Below are positions 1-5,012 of a DNA stretch of 5,012 nt, one piece after another. The notes under the pieces were generated by a model. The model was not told the DNA's origin, searched no databases, and saw nothing but the letters and a program-made list of their open reading frames with translations. The position numbers were made by a program, and so were the translations under genes. Source of the DNA: Clostridia bacterium (GTDB lineage: Bacteria; Bacillota; Clostridia; Christensenellales; Aristaeellaceae). The DNA lies in NCBI GenBank assembly GCA_017412445.1, contig JAFPYA010000304.1:1-5012 (forward strand), given 5' to 3'. Positions within the stretch are counted from its first letter, which is position 1. Every line of letters begins with the position of its first letter.

Positions 1-913
1 CGTCGCGTTCGTCAGCGCCGGACGCATTGTATGTTCCGGGCGCAGGCTTTTGCGCGTGGAAAAGGGTGAAAAAGGGCTCAGGCAGTCTGAGGCTGTATTT
101 CAGCACGTAAAAGCACTGCCTGAAGTGTTAAAAAACCTTCTTAATGAAGTGCCTGATGCACTCATAACGAGAGTTTGCGTTTCGGATAGGCCAAGAGATA
201 CAGTAGACTCATACATGCCCGTTTTTCACGCAGGAAAAGCTTTTGCAGAAACGATCGCGTCGGTTCTTGGCGTAGAGGTTATATATACTACTCATCAACA
301 GGGGCACATACGCGCCGCGCTTGTCGACAGCGGAATGCCAATGGGCAAGTTCGTAGCATTGCACCTTTCAGGCGGCACCACGCAGAGCCTTTTAGTTGAC
401 GAGTCACTTAAATGCGTCGATATCGGCGGCACAAACGATTTAAACGCAGGTCAGCTCGTAGACAGAATAGGGGTTTTGCTTGGACTTGATTTCCCTGCGG
501 GGGCTAAGCTTGAAGCACTCGCAGTGAATGGAAAATCCGAAAGCCTTGTTCCTACAAGCAAAAACGGTGAAGAGTGTTCATTTTCGGGGGCCGAAAACAA
601 GCTTAAGCAGCTGCTTGCTAATGGGCTTACACCAGAGGATGTCGCGCGGGAGGTCTATTCATTTCTCGAGCGCAGCATAGCACATCTGATAACCTCCGCC
701 TGCAAAAAGACCCGCACAAACAAAGTACTTTTGGCCGGCGGGGTTGCATCCTCTGGCTTGCTAAGAAAGATGGTGAACGAAAGGATACAGCGCAGGCACA
801 GCGATATTAAGCTTTACTGGGCAAAGCCGGAGCTATCCGGTGACAACGCCTGCGGGGTTGCCCTTATAGGATACGAAAGAGCAAGGGGGATAGAGTATGA
901 CGACAATAATTGA
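1..913 (+). CDS. TsaD/Kae1-family paralog (clostridial 'O-sialoglycoprotein endopeptidase'-type protein), 5' partial
   Basis: The reading frame is open from the first full codon (position 2) to TGA at 911-913, giving 303 residues. The true start lies before the window: a TTG at 50 is in frame, but family-like sequence already precedes it. The family is about 310-330 residues, so roughly 15-20 N-terminal residues (the GIDTS-type phosphate loop) are missing. The fold is the ASKHA/Kae1 type. Numbering from position 2, I see HQQGH (98-102, matching the two metal-binding histidines of TsaD), GGTTQ (124-128; TsaD has GGHTQ), D146 with GQLVDR (150-155; TsaD has GEAFDK), FSG (194-196), AGGVAS (245-250) and the C-terminal D281-N282 pair. 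Canonical TsaD, with TsaB and TsaE, makes t6A37 in tRNA. The altered motifs suggest this is the second, functionally unassigned clostridial copy. A protease role is an old label I would not support. It overlaps folD by 17 bp. Confidence 0.85.
   Translation, partial: VAFVSAGRIVCSGRRLLRVEKGEKGLRQSEAVFQHVKALPEVLKNLLNEVPDALITRVCVSDRPRDTVDSYMPVFHAGKAFAETIASVLGVEVIYTTHQQGHIRAALVDSGMPMGKFVALHLSGGTTQSLLVDESLKCVDIGGTNDLNAGQLVDRIGVLLGLDFPAGAKLEALAVNGKSESLVPTSKNGEECSFSGAENKLKQLLANGLTPEDVAREVYSFLERSIAHLITSACKKTRTNKVLLAGGVASSGLLRKMVNERIQRRHSDIKLYWAKPELSGDNACGVALIGYERARGIEYDDNN
883..890 (+). promoter_or_regulatory. Ribosome binding site of folD
   Basis: AAGGGGGA ends 6 nt before the ATG at 897. It lies inside the end of the upstream TsaD-like gene, consistent with translational coupling, and it fixes the folD start at 897. 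Confidence 0.7.
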
Positions 914-1748
914 CGGCAAGGCTATTGCAAAAGAAATCAGAAAAGAAGTCAAAATAGACGCGATAAGTTTTTTTGAAAAGCACGGCCGCAAGCCCGGTTT
1001 AAGCGTGATACTCGTGGGCGACGACCCAGCCAGCTGTATATACGTAAACAACAAGCAAAAAGCCTGCGAAAAAGCCGAAATGAACGCCAATACCATAAAA
1101 CTCCCCAAAAACACCAGTATGGACGAGCTGCTTGATGTCATAGACTCGCTGAATACTGATAAAAATGTAGACGGCATTCTTGTACAGTTACCCTTGCCCG
1201 AGCATCTGAACGCCGAGCTCGTACTGAATCGCATATTACCAGAAAAAGATGTTGACGGTTTTCATCCGATAAACGCTGGTCAGCTTTTGCAGAATAAAGC
1301 AGTCCTTGAGCCCTGTACACCCAAGGGTTGTATGGAATTGTTAAAGCGCAGCGGCATAAGCCTAAGCGGCCTCAACGCGGCAGTCATTGGCCGATCAAAC
1401 CTTGTTGGCAAGCCTGTATCCATGATGCTGCTTAGGGAAAACGCCACAGTCACAATTTGTCATTCCAAAACAAAAGATCTTAAGGCAATTCTAAAAAACG
1501 CCGATGTGGTTATCGCCGCAGTTGGCAAGCCCAAGCTGATAACAGGTGATATGCTAAAACCGGGTGCTATTGTGCTCGACGTAGGTATTAACCGTCTCGA
1601 GGATGGCAGCATCACAGGCGATGTTGAGTTTGAAAGTGCGTCTCAGGTTGCCTCATACATTACACCCGTTCCCGGCGGCGTAGGGCCGATGACAATTGCG
1701 ATGCTGCTTAAAAACACGATGCTTGCAGCCGAGGCTCAAAATGTCTGA
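897..1748 (+). CDS. folD: Bifunctional methylenetetrahydrofolate dehydrogenase / methenyltetrahydrofolate cyclohydrolase FolD
   Basis: FolD is a cytosolic enzyme that oxidises 5,10-methylene-THF to 5,10-methenyl-THF with NAD(P)+ and then hydrolyses it to 10-formyl-THF, supplying one-carbon units for purines and formyl-Met-tRNA. The 283 residues match the usual family length (about 280-290). The N-terminal catalytic domain shows YVNNK (49-53), where K53 is the expected catalytic lysine, and VDGILVQLPLP (91-101) with Q97. DVDGFHP follows, with D120 equivalent to the substrate-binding aspartate. The Rossmann domain has GRSNLVGKPV (165-174), the NADP-binding signature. The C-terminal PVPGGVGPMT (257-266) is the second family signature. 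All key residues are present, so it should be active. The start at 897 is supported by a strong ribosome binding site. The gene overlaps the TsaD paralog by 17 bp and xseA by 8 bp. Confidence 0.98.
   Translation: MTTIIDGKAIAKEIRKEVKIDAISFFEKHGRKPGLSVILVGDDPASCIYVNNKQKACEKAEMNANTIKLPKNTSMDELLDVIDSLNTDKNVDGILVQLPLPEHLNAELVLNRILPEKDVDGFHPINAGQLLQNKAVLEPCTPKGCMELLKRSGISLSGLNAAVIGRSNLVGKPVSMMLLRENATVTICHSKTKDLKAILKNADVVIAAVGKPKLITGDMLKPGAIVLDVGINRLEDGSITGDVEFESASQVASYITPVPGGVGPMTIAMLLKNTMLAAEAQNV
1731..1734 (+). promoter_or_regulatory. Weak ribosome binding site of xseA
   Basis: GAGG lies 6 nt before the ATG at 1741, within the last codons of folD. It is short compared with the other sites here, so xseA translation probably depends partly on ribosomes finishing folD, whose stop is 8 bp into xseA. 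Confidence 0.5.
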
Positions 1749-2961
1749 ATTCAGTGTAAGCGTCTCGGAGCTTAACGAGTATGTGCGCGGTCGCCTGCAA
1801 ATGGATCCCATGCTCAAGATGGTTTCCGTTAAGGGCGAAATTAGTGATTACAAACTACAGCTTGGCAGTGGACACGCCTATTTCACGCTCAAAGACGAAA
1901 AGGCGACCATTTCCTGTACAATGTGGCGCAGCAACGTTTCATTACTGAAATTCGTGCCAAAGCCCGGAAAGAAGGTGACTGTCAAGGGGCAGGTTACTCT
2001 TTATGTGCCGGGTGGAAAATACCAGCTTATCGCCGACTTTATGAGTGAGGATGGTACGGGTGACCTTTTCGCCAGATTTGAAGAGCTGAAAAACAGACTG
2101 GCAATGGAAGGCTTGTTTGACACGGCGATAAAAAAGCCGCTGCCTCTAAAGGTCAAAACCATAGGTGTTGCCACATCTCTGAGCGGCGCCGCGATACGCG
2201 ACATAATCAAGGTCGCAAGGGCGCGAAACCCTAAGGTTGATATCATAATTGCGCCCTGCTCGGTACAGGGCAAAGGCTCCGAATTTGAAATTGCCGCATC
2301 GATAGATATGCTTGACAGGGACGGCCGTTCGGACGTTATACTCGTTGGCCGCGGCGGCGGATCTATGGAAGATCTTTGGGCATTCAACGAGGAAGCCGTT
2401 GTGCGGGCGATTTATCGCTGCAAAACACCGGTGATATCCTGTGTGGGACATGAGACAGATTTTTCAATAGCCGACTTTGCCGCCGATGTGAGGGCATCGA
2501 CGCCTTCAAACGCTGCTGAGCTTGCTGTGGCGGACATAAAGGAACTCGACAAGCAGCTCAATCGTCTTATGCTCAGCCTGAACAGCTCAATGCTGAACGC
2601 CCAAAAACAGCGCAGGCAACGAATAGAAGCTGCATTCAACAGGCCTGTATTCAAATCCCCGCATTCGGTATTCATAGATGACAGAAGCATGGATTGCGAA
2701 GTGCTTTATAAAAAAGCAGCATCTGCGTTCGTGTCGGGCTTTGAGAAGCGCAAGACGCAATTGGAAAGCCTGAACAGACTGCTTGGGACGCTGAATCCCA
2801 ACAACGTTAAAAGCAGGGGCTATGCCGTGGTAAAACGAAGCGGAAGCGTAATAACGGGTATCGAAAAAATCAGAATTGACGATTTGGTAACAGTCGAAGT
2901 TTCAGACGGCGAATTTGACGCAAAGATTTCTGACTTGCGGAGGTATGCAAATGAAAAATAA
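1741..2961 (+). CDS. xseA: Exodeoxyribonuclease VII large subunit XseA
   Basis: This is the catalytic large subunit of exonuclease VII, which with several XseB copies degrades single-stranded DNA from both ends without a metal requirement. The 406-residue protein starts MSEFSVSVSELN, the normal family N-terminus. A TTG 45 bp upstream is also in frame but lies deep in folD and adds non-family residues. Domains in order: an OB-fold DNA-binding domain (about 1-100, with SVSELN and GHAYFTLKDE at 44-53); a catalytic core with IGVATSLSGAAIRD (141-154), GRGGGSMEDLWAFNEE (203-218) and VGHETDFSIADF (235-246); a helical, probably coiled-coil segment (about 262-345); and a C-terminal LNPNNVKSRGYAVV-type tail (351-364) that associates with the XseB-binding helical region. 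It is shorter than the E. coli protein (456 residues), mostly in the helical segment. It overlaps folD by 8 bp and xseB by 11 bp. Confidence 0.97.
   Translation: MSEFSVSVSELNEYVRGRLQMDPMLKMVSVKGEISDYKLQLGSGHAYFTLKDEKATISCTMWRSNVSLLKFVPKPGKKVTVKGQVTLYVPGGKYQLIADFMSEDGTGDLFARFEELKNRLAMEGLFDTAIKKPLPLKVKTIGVATSLSGAAIRDIIKVARARNPKVDIIIAPCSVQGKGSEFEIAASIDMLDRDGRSDVILVGRGGGSMEDLWAFNEEAVVRAIYRCKTPVISCVGHETDFSIADFAADVRASTPSNAAELAVADIKELDKQLNRLMLSLNSSMLNAQKQRRQRIEAAFNRPVFKSPHSVFIDDRSMDCEVLYKKAASAFVSGFEKRKTQLESLNRLLGTLNPNNVKSRGYAVVKRSGSVITGIEKIRIDDLVTVEVSDGEFDAKISDLRRYANEK
2939..2943 (+). promoter_or_regulatory. Ribosome binding site that fixes the xseB start
   Basis: GGAGG sits 7 nt before the ATG at 2951 but only 1 nt before an in-frame ATG at 2945. 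The spacing therefore chooses 2951 as the start. The site lies inside the 3' end of xseA and is stronger than the xseA site, in keeping with the excess of XseB over XseA in the enzyme. Confidence 0.7.
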
Positions 2962-3172
2962 GATTACTTACGAAGAAGGCATTGCGCAGCTTGAAGAGAT
3001 AGTGAACAAGCTCGAGGGCGGACAGGTGTCGTTAGAGGAATCCTTCGTAGAATACGAAAAAGGCGTCAAGCTATATAAGCAGCTAAAGGCTATACTTGAT
3101 GAAGGTGAAGCGAGGATTATACAGTTGACCGGCGCTGACGATAAAGGGGATAAAGCGGATGCACAGCTTTGA
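2951..3172 (+). CDS. xseB: Exodeoxyribonuclease VII small subunit XseB
   Basis: This is the small helical subunit of exonuclease VII; several copies bind along the XseA helical arm. The protein is 73 residues, within the family's usual 60-85. It begins MKNKITYEEGIAQLEEIVN, and the family signature is plain: F/Y-E-x-x-x-x-x-L-E-x-I-V at the N-terminus, then LEGGQVSLEES (21-31) and an EYEKGVKLYK helix (34-43). The C-terminal tail from about residue 60 is charged, rich in Asp and Lys, and probably disordered. I chose the ATG at 2951 by ribosome-binding-site spacing; starts at 2945 (two residues longer) or the TTG at 2915 are in frame but poorly placed. It overlaps xseA by 11 bp and the following synthase by 14 bp, so all three are likely coupled. 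Confidence 0.96.
   Translation: MKNKITYEEGIAQLEEIVNKLEGGQVSLEESFVEYEKGVKLYKQLKAILDEGEARIIQLTGADDKGDKADAQL
3144..3150 (+). promoter_or_regulatory. Ribosome binding site of the ispA-type gene
   Basis: AAGGGGA lies 8 nt before the ATG at 3159, within the end of xseB. It supports the start at 3159. Confidence 0.65.
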
Positions 3173-4058
3173 CGATTATAAACGTTTGACTGAAGAAAAT
3201 TTAAACAAGCTTTTCAACAGCGCTGCAAAGGGCTTTGCTTTGAACGAAATACCGGAGCTTTTGAGCGCCTCTATGAGCTACAGCCTTATGGCCGGAGGCA
3301 AAAGGCTCAGGCCTTGCATGCTTTTGGCAGCATGCGAAATGTTTGGCGGCGACATACACGGCGCGTTGGATTTTGCCCGTGCAATTGAAATGATACATAC
3401 ATACTCGCTCATCCACGATGATTTGCCGGGTATGGATAACGATACACTCAGGCGCGGACGCCCTACAAATCACGTGGTTTACGGCGAAGGGCAGGCAATT
3501 TTAGCCGGCGATGGCCTGTTTAACTATGCTTTTGAAATCATGCTGAAGGCGAGCCTTGCAGATAAAAAGGACAAGCTGCCTTTCATAAACGCTATGAATG
3601 CCATAGCTCGGGGTGCTGGCGTAACCGGCATGATTGCAGGCCAATGCGCCGATTTGTATGCTGAAAACAAAGCGTGCGACGACGCGCAGCTGCTTACCTA
3701 CATCCATCTCAAAAAGACGGCGGCAATGTTCAAGGGTGCCGTGACTGCAGGCGCGTATTTGGGCGGCGCTGATGAAAAGGCGATAAATGCGCTAGCCGTT
3801 TTCAGCGACAACTTTGGCCAGATGTTTCAGGTCACAGACGATATACTCGACGTCACCGCAGATGAAGGATTTGGCAAATCAAAGGGAAAAGACGCCGAGG
3901 AGGGCAAATTGACTGCCGTTTCTGTTTACGGACTTGAGGGCGCCAAGGAGCTTGCCGAAAAGCTGACAAACCAAGCGTTGAATGCACTTGCAGATTTTGA
4001 CGAAAAAGCTGACTGCTTCAGGTTGCTCACGCGCGATATGTATTCAAGGAAACACTGA
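3159..4058 (+). CDS. ispA: Short-chain (E)-polyprenyl diphosphate synthase, probably farnesyl diphosphate synthase (IspA)
   Basis: A cytosolic all-alpha prenyltransferase that condenses IPP with DMAPP and GPP, giving FPP for undecaprenyl phosphate, quinones and other isoprenoids. The 299 residues are typical for bacterial IspA. Visible motifs are GGKRLRP (46-52, IPP diphosphate binding), the first aspartate-rich motif DDLPGMDND (87-95) followed by RRGRPT (98-103), FQVTDDILD (223-231, second aspartate-rich motif) and GKDAEEGKLT near residue 246. The first motif carries the two-residue insertion of type II bacterial FPP synthases, and Y82 lies five residues before it, as in E. coli IspA (HAYSLIHDD). 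This favours a C15 product, although GGPP (C20) cannot be excluded from sequence alone. The start has a good ribosome binding site. Overlap with xseB is 14 bp, and dxs follows after 4 bp, placing two steps of isoprenoid synthesis side by side. Confidence 0.95.
   Translation: MHSFDDYKRLTEENLNKLFNSAAKGFALNEIPELLSASMSYSLMAGGKRLRPCMLLAACEMFGGDIHGALDFARAIEMIHTYSLIHDDLPGMDNDTLRRGRPTNHVVYGEGQAILAGDGLFNYAFEIMLKASLADKKDKLPFINAMNAIARGAGVTGMIAGQCADLYAENKACDDAQLLTYIHLKKTAAMFKGAVTAGAYLGGADEKAINALAVFSDNFGQMFQVTDDILDVTADEGFGKSKGKDAEEGKLTAVSVYGLEGAKELAEKLTNQALNALADFDEKADCFRLLTRDMYSRKH
4046..4050 (+). promoter_or_regulatory. Possible ribosome binding site of dxs
   Basis: AAGGA ends 12 nt before the ATG at 4063, a longer spacing than for the other genes here. 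It overlaps the last codons of the ispA-type gene. With only 4 bp between that gene's stop and the dxs start, termination-reinitiation may matter more than this site. Confidence 0.4.
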
Positions 4059-4062
4059 GAAA

Positions 4063-5012
4063 ATGTCGGGTATTCTCAAAAGTATTGCGTCCCCGTCCCA
4101 GCTTAAGGACCTGACGCTGAATCAAAAAAAAGAGCTGGCCGGTGAGATCCGCACTATAATAATTGAAACTGTAAGCGAAAACGGCGGCCATCTCGCTTCA
4201 AATCTAGGCGCAGTGGAGCTGACCATCGCGCTTCACAGCGTGCTTAACGCCCCGGAGGACAAGCTCATATTTGACGTAGGGCATCAGTGCTACACTCATA
4301 AACTGCTTACCGGCAGGTATGAGAAATTTGGCACATTGCGCCAAAAGGGCGGCATAAGCGGTTTTACTCGCCCAACCGAAAGTGAATATGACCTTGTCGC
4401 TTCAGGTCATGCCTCGGACAGCATTTCATTGGCTTCGGGCTTCGCTCGGGCAAGAGACCTTAAAAACGAAAAATATAACGTTGCGGTGGTTTTAGGCGAC
4501 GGAGCTTTGACAGGCGGCATGTGCTTTGAAGCTCTAAATGACGTAGGGCAGAACAGAGAAAGAATGCTCATAGTGCTAAACGACAATGAAATGAGCATTT
4601 CAAAAAACGTCGGCTCCATGTCCAAGTATCTGACCCATATGCGTCAAAGCAGCTTTTATCGCGGCTTCAAGCAATTCTTGAGAGGAAGCCTCGAGCGTCT
4701 GCCAAAGGGCGGCGAAAAAATGAAGCGCTACCTTACAAAGATCAAGGATTCACTTAAGGCTCTGCTCGTAAACGATACATTCTTTGACGCGCTCGATGTG
4801 GATTATTTGGGACCTATTGACGGGCACGACATAAAAGAAATGGAGCGCGTATTCAAAACTGCGCTGAACTACGACCGTCCTGTAGTCGTACATGTGGTCA
4901 CAAAAAAGGGCAAAGGCTATCCGCCTGCCGAAGAAAATCCGAGTGCCTTCCATGGCGTGAGTCCAAAGGCTGAGAAGACAGGTAAGCTCGCAGGCAGCGG
5001 CAAAGCCGCAGC
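4063..5012 (+). CDS. dxs: 1-deoxy-D-xylulose-5-phosphate synthase Dxs, 3' partial
   Basis: This is the thiamine-diphosphate enzyme that condenses pyruvate and glyceraldehyde 3-phosphate into DXP, the first step of the MEP isoprenoid pathway and a precursor for thiamine and pyridoxal. The frame is open from ATG 4063 (MSGILKSIASPSQLKDL) to the window end: 316 full codons, about half of the usual 620-640. The part seen is the N-terminal ThDP-binding domain and the start of the pyrimidine domain linker. Motifs are GGHLASNLGAVELT (H43, substrate/ThDP contact), FDVGHQCYTHKLLTGR (70-85), ESEYD (106-110), GHASDSIS (115-122), GDGALTGG (145-152) paired with LNDNEMSIS (172-180) for Mg-ThDP, and DYLGPIDGHD (247-256). 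KKGKGYPPAEENP (281-293) and FHGV follow. Nothing suggests a break or frameshift. The catalytic glutamate and transketolase C-terminal domain lie beyond the window. Confidence 0.96.
   Translation, partial: MSGILKSIASPSQLKDLTLNQKKELAGEIRTIIIETVSENGGHLASNLGAVELTIALHSVLNAPEDKLIFDVGHQCYTHKLLTGRYEKFGTLRQKGGISGFTRPTESEYDLVASGHASDSISLASGFARARDLKNEKYNVAVVLGDGALTGGMCFEALNDVGQNRERMLIVLNDNEMSISKNVGSMSKYLTHMRQSSFYRGFKQFLRGSLERLPKGGEKMKRYLTKIKDSLKALLVNDTFFDALDVDYLGPIDGHDIKEMERVFKTALNYDRPVVVHVVTKKGKGYPPAEENPSAFHGVSPKAEKTGKLAGSGKAA

Noticed and set aside
605..616. 12-bp perfect palindrome AAGCAGCTGCTT
   Set aside because: It is within the TsaD-like coding sequence, has no loop or T-tract and is not repeated elsewhere that I can see; chance is sufficient.
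833..1320. Open frames on the minus strand (833-1234 and 1138-1320) opposite folD
   Set aside because: They lie wholly opposite a clear folD frame with intact catalytic motifs, have no recognisable domain, and their translations look like random Ser/Leu-rich antisense.
1696..1740. TTG-initiated N-terminal extension of xseA
   Set aside because: It lies inside folD and encodes residues foreign to the family; the ATG at 1741 gives the standard N-terminus and has a GAGG site at suitable spacing.
2001..2690. Three overlapping minus-strand open frames opposite xseA
   Set aside because: All are antisense to conserved XseA catalytic motifs and show low-complexity Ser/Ala/Leu composition, with no family resemblance.
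2915..2950. Longer xseB starts (TTG at 2915, ATG at 2945)
   Set aside because: The 2945 start is only 1 nt from GGAGG, and the 2915 start has no ribosome binding site; 2951 has 7-nt spacing and gives the normal family N-terminus.
3201..3707. Minus-strand open frames opposite the ispA-type gene
   Set aside because: They are antisense to the aspartate-rich motifs of the synthase; I see no independent coding signal.
4059..4062. Possible promoter or terminator between the ispA-type gene and dxs
   Set aside because: Only 4 bp separate the genes, and there is no hairpin with a T-tract nor a recognisable -35/-10 pair.
4407..4953. Minus-strand open frames opposite dxs
   Set aside because: They are short, opposite the conserved GDG/NDN region and downstream part of dxs, and match no known family.

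Overview
This window is a dense, single-strand run of core housekeeping genes, with no sign of a mobile, defence or otherwise accessory region. All six genes lie on the + strand. In order they are: a TsaD/Kae1-like paralog (5'-truncated by the window edge), folD, xseA, xseB, an IspA-type polyprenyl synthase, and dxs (3'-truncated by the window edge). The order folD-xseA-xseB-ispA-dxs is a conserved arrangement in Bacillota (known in Bacillus and many Clostridia). A TsaD-like paralog, often annotated 'O-sialoglycoprotein endopeptidase', just upstream of folD/xseA points to Clostridia rather than Bacilli. GC content appears close to half. AUA (Ile) and AGG/AGA (Arg) codons are used freely, and purine-rich Shine-Dalgarno sites precede most starts. 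My best guess is an Oscillospirales/Ruminococcaceae-like clostridium, but this rests on gene order and protein flavour, not on a search.

Layout: 1-913 holds the C-terminal ~303 residues of the TsaD paralog. folD (897-1748) overlaps it by 17 bp. xseA (1741-2961) overlaps folD by 8 bp. xseB (2951-3172) overlaps xseA by 11 bp. The IspA-type synthase (3159-4058) overlaps xseB by 14 bp. dxs starts at 4063, after a 4-bp gap, and runs off the end. There is no intergenic space for a promoter or terminator, so the cluster is very probably one polycistronic, translationally coupled transcript whose promoter lies upstream of the window.

Functionally the operon mixes three jobs. FolD makes 10-formyl-THF precursors for one-carbon metabolism. 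XseA and XseB form exonuclease VII. Dxs makes DXP at the head of the MEP pathway, whose IPP/DMAPP products the IspA-type enzyme condenses to farnesyl diphosphate for quinone, undecaprenyl and cell-wall lipid synthesis. The TsaD paralog has no assigned role; it departs from canonical TsaD at two core motifs and is the least understood gene here. I found no undescribed system. The findings are modest observations on that paralog, on gene overlaps, and on small departures in XseA and Dxs.
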